The translations under genes were made by a program, and so were the position numbers. Positions 7,940 to 14,649 of a stretch of 17,260 nt of DNA are shown here, in pieces; the first letter of the stretch is position 1, and the number at the start of each line of letters is the position of its first letter. Below the pieces are notes generated by a model. It was not told the DNA's origin. It saw nothing but the letters and a program-made list of their open reading frames with translations, and made no database searches. Source of the stretch: X23 sp050251575 (lineage in GTDB: Bacteria > Bacillota > Clostridia > SK-Y3); contig JBFWMP010000047.1 of NCBI GenBank assembly GCA_050251575.1, forward strand, positions 1 to 17,260. The letters are read 5' to 3'.

Positions 7940-8266
7940 ATGAGTGTGTTATCAGATAATGGAAAAGCCAGTAAAGAAATGTTTATAGAACTCCATAAGG
8001 AATTAGAATTTGAAGAATTTAGTTTAGATGATAGAAAAAGAGGAACGGATGAACAGGCACGTCCCCAGGTATTTAAACTGCGTCAGCCAATCACAAGAGA
8101 AGAATTGCTTTCCACATTTGTTGCAGATAAGAATATCAACCTAAATATGATACAATATCCGCTGCTTTCAGCATCTATATCTGCATACTTATCATATATG
8201 GCTAATGCTAACATAATACATTACTATTTTGAGAATGGAAAATTATATTGGAAAGCAACAGAATAA
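7940..8266 (+). CDS. Conserved-looking hypothetical protein (108 aa), unrecognised
   Basis: I do not recognise this protein. The first half is charged and probably helical (EMFIELHKELEFEEFSLDD). The second half mixes helices with an amphipathic ending (ANIIHYYFENGKLYWKATE) that would suit a small winged-helix fold, but I see no diagnostic motif, membrane segment or signal peptide. The start is uncertain. The frame opens at 7919, the ATG at 7940 has no good ribosome binding site, and a GTG at 7946 is an alternative. It sits 29 bases after the DUF89 gene and 39 bases before mnmM, all co-directional. The lack of internal stops and the uniform codon use support it being real. Confidence 0.55.
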   Translation: MSVLSDNGKASKEMFIELHKELEFEEFSLDDRKRGTDEQARPQVFKLRQPITREELLSTFVADKNINLNMIQYPLLSASISAYLSYMANANIIHYYFENGKLYWKATE

Positions 8267-8305
8267 AATTGGGATTAAAATTATGCAGAGCGGAGTGATA
8301 GGAGA

Positions 8306-8869
8306 GTGAAGATACTTAAGAATTCACTGGGTATTTCTCATGAGATTGTGGGAAAGGTGGTGCGTGCTGGTGACATAGTAGTAGATGCTACAGCGGGGAA
8401 TGGAAGTGATACGTTATTTCTAGCTAAGCTGGTAGGTGAACTCGGTCATGTTTACAGTTTTGATGTTCAGAGGTTTGCTCTTGAAAATACTAGGCAAAGG
8501 CTGCAAGCGGAAGAGATGATTGAAAGGGTCACGTTAATCAAGGCTGGTCATCAGAATATTGATCAATATGTAGGAACAGGGATCAAGGCTGTGATGTTTA
8601 ACCTTGGATATCTTCCGGGTGGTGACCATGCCATTCATACAAAAGCCGAAACAACCATAGCAGCGATTTCAAAAAGTCTGGATTTATTACTGTCTCATGG
8701 TATTGTGGCGATTGTCATCTATCATGGCGGTGATAGTGGATTTGAAGAAAAGAATGCGGTGATGGAGTTTTTACAAGCATTAGATTACAGAAGATATTCT
8801 GTTTTGATGCATCAGTTTATCAATCAGATTCATTGTCCACCTATAGCTGTATGTATTGAAAAATTATGA
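8306..8869 (+). CDS. mnmM: YtqB-family tRNA methyltransferase MnmM
   Basis: This is a small class I SAM-dependent methyltransferase of the family long labelled putative rRNA methylase (YtqB). The Bacillus member is now known as MnmM, which methylates the aminomethyl group on tRNA wobble uridine 34 to complete mnm5 modification. Visible motifs are the SAM loop DATAGNGSDT at 27-36, the acidic strand end VYSFDVQ at 49-55, NLGYLPGGDH at 99-108 and IYHGGDSGF at 138-146. At 187 residues it has the usual length. The GTG start at 8306 places the conserved opening (LKNSLGISHEIV) at the expected distance. Purine-rich GGAGTGATAGGAGA lies just before it. hflX follows 42 bases later. Confidence 0.85.
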   Translation: MKILKNSLGISHEIVGKVVRAGDIVVDATAGNGSDTLFLAKLVGELGHVYSFDVQRFALENTRQRLQAEEMIERVTLIKAGHQNIDQYVGTGIKAVMFNLGYLPGGDHAIHTKAETTIAAISKSLDLLLSHGIVAIVIYHGGDSGFEEKNAVMEFLQALDYRRYSVLMHQFINQIHCPPIAVCIEKL

Positions 8870-8911
8870 AAATAATATTATTAATTCTCAATTCAAAGAG
8901 ATGGAGGGTTT

Positions 8912-10198
8912 ATGGAATATACGAATACTAGTGAAAGAAAAGAACGTGTTGTGCTGGCAGGGGTGCATACAGGTAGTAAAAATGTGATTGAGGATACTAA
9001 TGAGCAATCATTGGAAGAACTAGGCAGATTAGTCGATACAGCCGGTGCAGAGGTTGTAGGCTCTTTGTTGCAGAATAAATCTTATATAGAGTCGTCAACT
9101 TATATCGGAGAAGGAAAGGTGGAAGAACTTAAAGCTGCCTGTGAAACATTGGATGCGGATATAGTCATCTTTGATGACGAGTTGACCGGTTCTCAGGTTC
9201 GGAATCTTGAAAAACTTACGGGCAAAACGGTTATTGACCGCAGTATGCTGATACTGGATATCTTTGCAGCGAGGGCATTAACGAAAGAAGGGAAGATACA
9301 AGTTGAACTTGCTCAATTAAAATATATGATTCCCAGGTTGATAGGTATAGGTGCATCCCTTTCAAGACTTGGCGGAGGGATAGGAACGCGTGGACCCGGT
9401 GAAACAAAGCTTGAAACAGATAGGAGACATATAAGAAGTCGTATCGGACATTTGGAAAAGGAATTGAAAGAGATTAAAAAGCACAGAGAATTGTTGAGAA
9501 GCAGAAGGAAGAAAGAAGGAATACCTGTAGCGGCATTGGTGGGGTATACAAATGCAGGCAAATCATCCTTATTGAATATCCTAACCAATGCAGATGTCTT
9601 AGTAGAGGATAAACTGTTTGCCACTCTTGACCCTACTGCGAGAAGTATTGAGCTTTCAGATGGACGAAAAGTTTTACTGGTAGATACGGTTGGTTTTATC
9701 AGAAAGCTGCCGCATCATTTGATTGAGGCCTTTAAGTCAACCTTGGAAGAAGCAGTATTAGCGGATGTACTGATACATGTTGTAGACAGCAGCAGTGAAG
9801 AGATTGAGCAGCATATAGCCGTTGTAAACAATCTTTTAAATGAATTAGGTGCTGAAAATAAGCCGATCATTACTGTTTATAATAAAATTGACTTAAAACG
9901 AGATGATTTGCGGCTGCCGGAAGCAAGGGAGGAAGCGAATAGGAGTATAGAGATATCTGCTCTCACCGGAAAAGGGATAGATAAGCTATTAGAGATATTA
10001 GAAGATGTAGTTCCAGGGAAAAAAACAAAAATAAGAGTTTGTATTCCCTATTGGGAAGGGAATATGGTTTCACAGGTACATGAAGAATGTGATGTGCTAA
10101 ATGAAGAATATGCTGAGAATGGTACAATCATGGATATTTATGTGGATAGCATCATGTTTGGAAGATTAAAAAAGTATGTTGTGGGGAGTGATAGTTGA
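8912..10198 (+). CDS. hflX: Ribosome-associated GTPase HflX
   Basis: HflX binds the 50S subunit and can split or rescue stalled ribosomes, notably under stress. The N-terminal HflX domain covers about 12-125. The linker signature GGGIGTRGPGETKLETDRR lies at 154-172. It is followed by the helical arm (175-200) and the G domain: G1 GYTNAGKS at 211-218, G3 DTVGF at 258-262, G4 NKID at 324-327 and G5 SAL at 349-351. A short C-terminal domain ends at 428. All nucleotide-binding motifs are intact. The ATG follows GGAGG. The stop is only three bases before the yigZ start, in the same frame, so the two genes are very probably translated from one message. Confidence 0.95.
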   Translation: MEYTNTSERKERVVLAGVHTGSKNVIEDTNEQSLEELGRLVDTAGAEVVGSLLQNKSYIESSTYIGEGKVEELKAACETLDADIVIFDDELTGSQVRNLEKLTGKTVIDRSMLILDIFAARALTKEGKIQVELAQLKYMIPRLIGIGASLSRLGGGIGTRGPGETKLETDRRHIRSRIGHLEKELKEIKKHRELLRSRRKKEGIPVAALVGYTNAGKSSLLNILTNADVLVEDKLFATLDPTARSIELSDGRKVLLVDTVGFIRKLPHHLIEAFKSTLEEAVLADVLIHVVDSSSEEIEQHIAVVNNLLNELGAENKPIITVYNKIDLKRDDLRLPEAREEANRSIEISALTGKGIDKLLEILEDVVPGKKTKIRVCIPYWEGNMVSQVHEECDVLNEEYAENGTIMDIYVDSIMFGRLKKYVVGSDS

Positions 10199-10201
10199 AA
10201 G

Positions 10202-10870
10202 GTGAGGGATGAACAGCATATAGAATATAAGACTGTCAATAAGCTTGGTGCAGCAGAAATAGTAGAGAAGAAATCTCGGTTTATTGCCAGCGTGAAACCG
10301 GTTGCCTCTGAGCAAGAGGCAGTGAAATTCATTTCAGAGTTAAAGTCTAAATATTGGGATGCTACTCACAATGTATACGCTTATATCATAGGCAGTAATT
10401 ATGTTCAACGGTATAGTGATGATGGAGAACCATCAGGAACGGCAGGTATTCCTACCCTTGAAATCATAAAAAAAGAACAGCTTCAGGATGTGGTGGTAGT
10501 AGTAACTCGATATTTTGGAGGTACACTTTTAGGAGCAGGAGGTCTGGTGAGGGCTTATGGGAAAAGTGCCAAGGAGGGGTTGATTGCTGCCGGTATTATA
10601 ACTATGCGTTTATGTGATTGTATCACAATAAGATCAGATTATACTTTGTTAGGAAAAATACAGAATGAAATTGTCGGTGATGGACATATTATTGAAGAGA
10701 TTATTTACCAAGAAGATGTTGCTATTCAGGTATTGGTACATACACAATTGACAGAACAATTTATAAACAATATGATTGATGTAACAAGTGGAAGGGTAGA
10801 TATAGAAAAGACAGATACAAAATATATAGCTACTGATGAACAAGGAAAACTTGTAGCGGAAAATACATAA
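10202..10870 (+). CDS. yigZ: YigZ/IMPACT family protein (UPF0029)
   Basis: It belongs to the conserved IMPACT family; eukaryotic relatives influence translation control through Gcn1/Gcn2, while the bacterial role is not settled. The N-terminal UPF0029 domain (about 20-130) shows KKSRFIASVKP (23-33), the hallmark DDGEPSGTAG (73-82) and RYFGGTLLGAGGLVRAY (103-119). The C-terminal ferredoxin-like domain (about 140-205) completes the usual 222-residue length. The GTG at 10202 is chosen because the family normally starts only a few residues before the KK-SRF block. Its ribosome binding site is poor, so translational coupling to hflX, whose stop is at 10196-10198, is likely. A miniature element follows the stop by about 30 bases. 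Confidence 0.92.
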   Translation: MRDEQHIEYKTVNKLGAAEIVEKKSRFIASVKPVASEQEAVKFISELKSKYWDATHNVYAYIIGSNYVQRYSDDGEPSGTAGIPTLEIIKKEQLQDVVVVVTRYFGGTLLGAGGLVRAYGKSAKEGLIAAGIITMRLCDCITIRSDYTLLGKIQNEIVGDGHIIEEIIYQEDVAIQVLVHTQLTEQFINNMIDVTSGRVDIEKTDTKYIATDEQGKLVAENT

Positions 10871-10899
10871 TGTATTGTGAACTATAAATCATGAGAAAA

Positions 10900-11042
10900 T
10901 GCTAAAAAAGTCCGCCTTATGTCATTCTGAATGAAACAAAGTGTAATGAAGAATCTTTAAAGCTGCCTATATACTAAGATTCTTCGCTGCGCTCAGAATG
11001 ACATTTTGAGATATTTATTATATTAATTGACTTTTTCAATGG
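10900..11042 (+). repeat. Miniature inverted-repeat element, copy B (about 143 bp)
   Basis: The left end reads GCTAAAAAAGTCCGCC, and the reverse complement of the right end reads CCATTGAAAAAGTCAA. Between them, TGTCATTCTGAATGAAAC starts one arm at 10920, and the facing arm GATTCTTCGCTGCGCTCAG with AATGACA ends at 11003. The complete element aligns with copy A (2786-2930) in inverted orientation and at almost the same length. It sits between yigZ and the CoA-binding protein gene and could act as a hairpin in read-through transcripts. This arm sequence resembles palindromic repeats seen in many clostridial genomes. Confidence 0.78.
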
Positions 11043-11079
11043 TTTCGAACAACAAATTAAATATAATGAGGTGATATTA

Positions 11080-11460
11080 ATGAAGGAAGAAGAACTTTTA
11101 AAACTAAAAAAGTGGGCTGTAGTAGGTGCAACAGAAAATCATGAGAAGTATGGATATAAGATTTATAAAAAGTTAAAAAGCAAAGGTTATATGGTTTATC
11201 CTATTAATCCGAATTATTCGGAAATTGAAGGAGATAAATGCTATTCAAATTTGCAAGAACTGCCCGAACTGCCTGATGTTATTGATATGGTGGTAGCTCC
11301 TAAGCATGGAATAAAAACCGTAGAGGAAGCAGCAAAGCTAGGAATTAAAAATATCTGGCTGCAGCCTGGAACGGTAAATGATGAACTTCTCCAATTAGCA
11401 GAACAAAAGGGAATAAATACTGTTCAAGCTTGTGTATTAGTCGCTTTGAATTATGTATGA
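11080..11460 (+). CDS. Small CoA-binding (Rossmann) protein, YccU-like
   Basis: The 126-residue product matches the CoA_binding_2 family, single Rossmann domains related to the CoA-binding part of succinyl-CoA synthetase. The nucleotide loop is visible in WAVVGATENHEKYGYKI at 12-28. It is followed by the second strand VYPINPNY (39-46), VVAPKHGIKTVEEAA (71-85) and WLQPGTVN (93-100), and Cys118 in VQACVLV. The ATG at 11080 is preferred over a GTG nine bases earlier because GAGGTG lies at the right distance from the ATG. The precise function is unknown; relatives may sense or buffer acyl-CoA. The upstream miniature element ends 37 bases before the start. Confidence 0.85.
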   Translation: MKEEELLKLKKWAVVGATENHEKYGYKIYKKLKSKGYMVYPINPNYSEIEGDKCYSNLQELPELPDVIDMVVAPKHGIKTVEEAAKLGIKNIWLQPGTVNDELLQLAEQKGINTVQACVLVALNYV

Positions 11461-11535
11461 AGAAATGAGTTGCAAATAGTGAATGGCAGATAGAGAGAAC
11501 AAAGAACTCTTTGATATTAAGTGTTCATATATTTA

Positions 11536-11565
11536 TTGACATATCAGTATGATTTAGCATATAAT
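11536..11565 (+). promoter_or_regulatory. Sigma-A promoter for cysK
   Basis: A perfect TTGACA at 11536-11541 and a perfect TATAAT at 11560-11565 have an 18-base spacer. The predicted leader is only about 45 bases, too short for a T-box or SAM riboswitch. No clear operator is visible. Confidence 0.75.
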
Positions 11566-11615
11566 AAAACCATTAATTCCGATAAGGATTATATGAATTA
11601 TAAGGAGGTTTTTTG

Positions 11616-12539
11616 ATGCGTATTGCAAATTATATTTATGAGTTGATTGGTCAGACACCAATGGTAAGACTGCATCGTCTCGTAGGTGAGGAGAGTGCAG
11701 AGGTACTGTTAAAGCTGGAAGCGTTTAATCCTGGCAGCAGTGTGAAGGACAGGATTGCACTGAATATGATAGAAGATGCGGAAGAAAAAGGGCTGTTGAA
11801 ATCAGGTTCTGTTATCGTAGAACCAACTAGCGGGAATACAGGAATTGGACTTGCTATGGTAGGTGCGGCAAAAGGATATAAAGTAATATTGACAATGCCT
11901 GAAACAATGAGCATTGAAAGAAGAGTTTTGCTTAAAGCTTATGGTGCAGAAATCATATTGACTCCAGGATTGGAAGGAATGAAAGGTGCCATCAGCAAAG
12001 CAGAAGAATTAGTGAAAAATAATGAGGGGTATTTTATGCCTCAGCAGTTTGAAAATTCTGCAAATCCTGCAATTCATAAAAAAACAACTGCAGTAGAAAT
12101 ACTTGCCCAAACGGAAGGGAAAATAGATGCCTTTGTTGCCGGAGTTGGAACCGGAGGAACCTTGACCGGTGTAGGAGAGGTGCTTAAGGATAAGATACCT
12201 TCTGTAAAGGTGTTTGCAGTAGAGCCGGATAACTCTCCGGTTCTTTCGGGAGGGAAACCGGGACCTCATAAAATACAAGGTATCGGTGCCGGATTTATTC
12301 CTGGCGTACTCAATACGAAGGTAATAGATGAAATTATGAAGGTCGCAGATGAGAATGCATTAAGTACTGCAAGAAGGCTCGCATCTGAAGAAGGTATTTT
12401 GGTGGGGATTTCCTGTGGAGCAGCCGTTTATGCAGCGCTGCAAATAGGAAAAAAACTTGGCAAAGGTAAGAGGGTAGTAGTAGTAGCACCAGATACAGGT
12501 GAAAGATACTTAAGTACTGCATTATTCAAAGAAGAGTAG
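11616..12539 (+). CDS. cysK: Cysteine synthase A (O-acetylserine sulfhydrylase)
   Basis: A PLP enzyme making L-cysteine from O-acetylserine and sulfide. Lys44 in SSVKDR (41-46) is the PLP-linking lysine. PTSGNTG at 70-76 binds the substrate carboxylate, GTGGT at 178-182 cups the PLP phosphate, and GISCGAA at 264-270 holds the serine near the pyridine nitrogen. At 307 residues it is full length. The ATG at 11616 is chosen because AAGGAGG lies seven bases upstream; a TTG directly before it is possible but less well placed. It has its own promoter and terminator and so is a single-gene unit. It could also be annotated as a CysM-like enzyme, but the sequence looks like the standard clostridial CysK type. 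Confidence 0.93.
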   Translation: MRIANYIYELIGQTPMVRLHRLVGEESAEVLLKLEAFNPGSSVKDRIALNMIEDAEEKGLLKSGSVIVEPTSGNTGIGLAMVGAAKGYKVILTMPETMSIERRVLLKAYGAEIILTPGLEGMKGAISKAEELVKNNEGYFMPQQFENSANPAIHKKTTAVEILAQTEGKIDAFVAGVGTGGTLTGVGEVLKDKIPSVKVFAVEPDNSPVLSGGKPGPHKIQGIGAGFIPGVLNTKVIDEIMKVADENALSTARRLASEEGILVGISCGAAVYAALQIGKKLGKGKRVVVVAPDTGERYLSTALFKEE

Positions 12540-12546
12540 AAAGATA

Positions 12547-12583
12547 AAAATTAGGGTTGTATAACAATTCCTAATTTTTTTTT
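12547..12583 (+). terminator. Rho-independent terminator of cysK
   Basis: AAAATTAGG pairs with CCTAATTTT. An inner TTGT/ACAA pairing around ATA extends the stem, and a run of T residues follows. It begins eight bases after the cysK stop and separates cysK from the csoR promoter. Confidence 0.8.
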
Positions 12584-12603
12584 GAGTTTTTGGAATAATA
12601 TTA

Positions 12604-12632
12604 TTGACAAGTAAATGAAATAGGATTATACT
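12604..12632 (+). promoter_or_regulatory. Sigma-A promoter for csoR-trxA
   Basis: TTGACA at 12604-12609 and TATACT at 12627-12632 are separated by exactly 17 bases. The predicted start point falls at about 12639, directly before the inverted repeat at 12642-12660, so a repressor bound there would block transcription. Confidence 0.75.
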
Positions 12633-12641
12633 GTAAATAAA

Positions 12642-12660
12642 AATACCCCTTGAGGGTATT
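12642..12660. promoter_or_regulatory. Probable CsoR operator
   Basis: AATACCC and GGGTATT form a perfect 7-bp inverted repeat around CTTGA. This matches the G-tract TACCC/GGGTA type of operator known for CsoR/RcnR-family repressors. It sits between the promoter and the csoR ribosome binding site, which implies autoregulation. Confidence 0.7.
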
Positions 12661-12674
12661 GCGGGAGGATAGGG

Positions 12675-12947
12675 ATGGAGCACAATGAAAATACTAAGGA
12701 AGATATACTTAGAAGGCTTAAAAGGATTGAGGGACAGGTAAAAGGAGTCCATAGAATGGTCGAAGAGGAAAAGTATTGTGCAGATGTTCTTATTCAAGTC
12801 GCTGCAGTAAGAGCTGCAATAAATAAAGTTGGAGGATTAATTCTTGAAAACCATTCCAAAAGTTGTATAAGAAACGCTATTAAGACTGAGGATAAACAAG
12901 AAACACTGGATGAATTAATTGATATAGTTTTGAAGTTTATTAAGTAG
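12675..12947 (+). CDS. csoR: CsoR-family metal-sensing repressor
   Basis: This is an all-helical DUF156 repressor of 90 residues. The ligand pattern is Cys35-(x24)-His60-(x3)-Cys64, the same spacing as the Cu(I) site of Mycobacterium CsoR (36, 61, 65). The outer-shell residues Tyr34 and Glu80 are also at matching places. This favours copper sensing over the persulfide-sensing CstR type, which lacks the histidine, and over formaldehyde-type FrmR. The helix-1 motif LRRLKRIEGQVKGV (12-25) is the family DNA-binding and structural block. The ATG follows GGGAGGATAGGG. The probable operator lies just upstream. No copper ATPase or chaperone is visible within this window; the next gene is trxA, 60 bases on. 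Confidence 0.88.
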   Translation: MEHNENTKEDILRRLKRIEGQVKGVHRMVEEEKYCADVLIQVAAVRAAINKVGGLILENHSKSCIRNAIKTEDKQETLDELIDIVLKFIK

Positions 12948-13007
12948 TTTGAAATTTAATGTAGTTGGTATAAATAAAATATAAGAAAAAGATAGGAGTG
13001 ATTTATC

Positions 13008-13337
13008 ATGGCAAGTGAAAAGGTATTAACGATTACAAATGATAATTTTGAACAGGAGGTAAAGGGGTCTGATACTCCTGTATTAGTTGATTTTTGGGCA
13101 AGTTGGTGTGGACCTTGCCGCATGGTGGCTCCGGTCATTGATGAATTGGCTAACGATTTTGATGGTAAAGCGAAGGTTGGCAAGCTTAATGTAGATGAAC
13201 AGAGAGATCTTGCAGCACAATTCAGAGTGATGAGCATACCAACCATTATGCTTTTTAAGAATGGTGATGTTGTTGATAAAGTGGTAGGCGTAAAGTCTAA
13301 AGAAGACCTTGCAGCGATGATTGAAAGAAATATATAA
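13008..13337 (+). CDS. trxA: Thioredoxin
   Basis: A 109-residue single-domain thioredoxin that reduces protein disulfides, normally recharged by thioredoxin reductase. The active site is WCGPC at 33-37 (Cys34 and Cys37). The buried Asp lies in VLVDFWA (25-31), and the cis-proline is Pro78 in SIPTI (76-80). The start follows ATAGGAG. It lies 60 bases after csoR with no terminator between them, so it probably shares the CsoR-controlled promoter. I found no well-spaced separate promoter in the gap. Confidence 0.95.
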   Translation: MASEKVLTITNDNFEQEVKGSDTPVLVDFWASWCGPCRMVAPVIDELANDFDGKAKVGKLNVDEQRDLAAQFRVMSIPTIMLFKNGDVVDKVVGVKSKEDLAAMIERNI

Positions 13338-13357
13338 ACTTACATTTACAAAACAAG

Positions 13358-13416
13358 AACCATGGGTACAGATACATTGATTATTTTGAAATCAAGATAT
13401 CAGTCCCATGGTTTTT
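13358..13416 (+). terminator. Long rho-independent terminator of csoR-trxA
   Basis: AACCATGGG pairs with CCCATGGTT. Inside it, a second long and slightly imperfect pairing (GATACATTGATT against AATCAAGATATC) extends the stem, and T residues follow. Its inner part resembles the terminator at 14030-14089. Confidence 0.85.
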
Positions 13417-13456
13417 ATTTGTTGATATTAAAAAATTTGTTATATAAAGGAGGATT

Positions 13457-13485
13457 TTGATAAAGCTATATGGAATATATATAAT
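13457..13485 (+). promoter_or_regulatory. Sigma-A promoter for the DivIVA-domain gene
   Basis: TTGATA at 13457-13462 and a perfect TATAAT at 13480-13485 have a 17-base spacer. Transcription would start near 13492. An ATG at 13498 would then have almost no leader, which supports the second ATG at 13516 as the true start. Confidence 0.65.
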
Positions 13486-13515
13486 GGAAAAATTTTTATG
13501 CTTGGAGGAATCGAG

Positions 13516-14004
13516 ATGGCAGGAGAAAAAAGATTTAGAGGCAGCTTATTTGGTTATAAAAAGCAGGATGTTTATAATTTCATAGAGAAACTGGCAAAAG
13601 ATTTAGAAGAGCAGATAAAAACTAAGGATGATGAACTTGCCGATTTGCGAAGCAATAATCAGGATCTAAAGAAGCAGATAGAAGAATTAACAGGAAAGCT
13701 CCATGCTATTGAAGGTGGACGTACATATATTGCTAACGCTATCATTAAAGCAGAAGAACAAGCAAAAAATATTATTGATGACGCAATAGAGGAAGCAGAA
13801 CAAAGAAAGAATAAGCTTCAAGGTGAGATAGATGAATATAATGATGAGCTGGAAAAGGTGAAGAAAGAACTGAAAGACCTCAGAATTGAAGCAATGAGTA
13901 GAATTAAGAAGTATGAGATGCAGCTCATGGAGATTGTCGATAGTGGAAATGATGCGGAAGACGAAGCTGCTGCTGCTATAGAAGAAATGGATGCGGCAGA
14001 GTAA
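13516..14004 (+). CDS. DivIVA-domain coiled-coil protein
   Basis: The N-terminus FRGSLFGYKKQDVYNFIEKL (7-26) resembles the DivIVA/GpsB head, which binds curved membrane and anchors division or sporulation partners at poles and septa. Residues about 27-66 and 75-140 are strongly heptad-like and rich in Glu, Lys and Leu, so they should form long coiled coils. The tail (145-162) is acidic, with runs of Ala and Glu. At 162 residues it is shorter than classic DivIVA and nearer to GpsB-like or cell-cycle accessory proteins, so I give no symbol. The ATG at 13516 follows TTGGAGGAATC, a better ribosome binding site than any before the ATG at 13498. It is flanked by its own promoter and terminator. Confidence 0.75.
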   Translation: MAGEKRFRGSLFGYKKQDVYNFIEKLAKDLEEQIKTKDDELADLRSNNQDLKKQIEELTGKLHAIEGGRTYIANAIIKAEEQAKNIIDDAIEEAEQRKNKLQGEIDEYNDELEKVKKELKDLRIEAMSRIKKYEMQLMEIVDSGNDAEDEAAAAIEEMDAAE

Positions 14005-14029
14005 TAATATCAGGAAAAGACTACTAAAG

Positions 14030-14089
14030 GCATGAAAACAGGGATCTTGGTCGATTTTAAATCAAGGTGTCTGTATTCGTGCTTTTTTT
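14030..14089 (+). terminator. Rho-independent terminator after the DivIVA-domain gene
   Basis: GCATGAAAACAG pairs with CTGTATTCGTGC, allowing G-U and minor mismatches, and is followed by seven T residues. The inner loop contains GATTTTAAATCAAGGTGTC, which is similar to the core of the trxA terminator. Confidence 0.8.
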
Positions 14090-14169
14090 AATTATATATA
14101 GCATTTTTTTGAATATAATTATATAATGTACAATAACTATATTTCCGGAGTGAAAAAGGAGGATTTATC

Positions 14170-14649
14170 ATGGAGAGAATACTTGAAATATTAGAAAAAG
14201 ATAACAGGATTACACCAGAACAAATTGGAATAATGCTTAATAGAGATGTTGAAGATGTGAAGGCCGCGATAAAATCCATGGAAGAGCGGCAAATTATTTT
14301 AAGATATAAGACACTTATCAACTGGGAGAAGACAGAGAAAGAATTTGTTACAGCACTTATTGAAGTTAAAGTAACGCCCCAAAGAGGAGAAGGTTTTGAC
14401 AAGGTGGCAGAAAGAATCTATAAATATCCACAGGTAACAGCAGTTTATTTAATGTCAGGCGGATTTGATCTTACTGTCGTTATTGAGGGACGAACGATGA
14501 AAGAGGTTGCACTCTTTGTTGCAGAGAAATTGGCACCCATGGAATCGGTAATGAGTACAGCAACTCATTTCGTATTAAAAAAGTATAAAGATGAGGGCGT
14601 AATATTTGATGAGAAAGAAAAAGATAATAGGCAGGTGATTACGCTATGA
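14170..14649 (+). CDS. Lrp/AsnC-family transcriptional regulator
   Basis: It has a winged helix-turn-helix at about 1-50 (ILEILEKDNRITPEQIGIML, then DVEDVKAAIKSMEERQII). A RAM/AsnC ligand domain follows at about 57-136 (FVTALIEVKVTP; VTAVYLMSGGFDLTVVIEG). These proteins usually bind an amino acid and act as octamers. At 159 residues it is full length. The ATG follows AAAAGGAGG. Its TGA overlaps the ATG of the aminotransferase gene by four bases, so the two are translationally coupled. The regulator probably controls this amino-acid-converting enzyme, which is an inference. The upstream region has TATAAT-like sequence around 14122-14127 but no good -35 box. Confidence 0.9.
   Translation: MERILEILEKDNRITPEQIGIMLNRDVEDVKAAIKSMEERQIILRYKTLINWEKTEKEFVTALIEVKVTPQRGEGFDKVAERIYKYPQVTAVYLMSGGFDLTVVIEGRTMKEVALFVAEKLAPMESVMSTATHFVLKKYKDEGVIFDEKEKDNRQVITL

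Noticed and set aside
11461..11615. T-box or riboswitch leader before cysK
   Set aside because: The clear promoter at 11536-11565 leaves a leader of only about 45 bases, too short, and no T-box motif is seen.
12675..12947. CstR (persulfide sensor) instead of CsoR, given the neighbouring cysK
   Set aside because: His60 is present with the exact Cys-His-Cys spacing of Cu(I) CsoR, while CstR lacks this histidine. The sulfur context keeps a small doubt.
12949..12974. Separate promoter for trxA (TTGAAA and TATAAA)
   Set aside because: The spacer is only 14 bases, too short for a working sigma-A promoter.
13446..13582. Strong AAAGGAGG followed by a TTG, as a possible leader peptide before the DivIVA-domain gene
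   Set aside because: The TTG is part of the -35 box of a good promoter (13457-13485), so the site lies upstream of the transcript. The frame then runs out of phase into the real gene.
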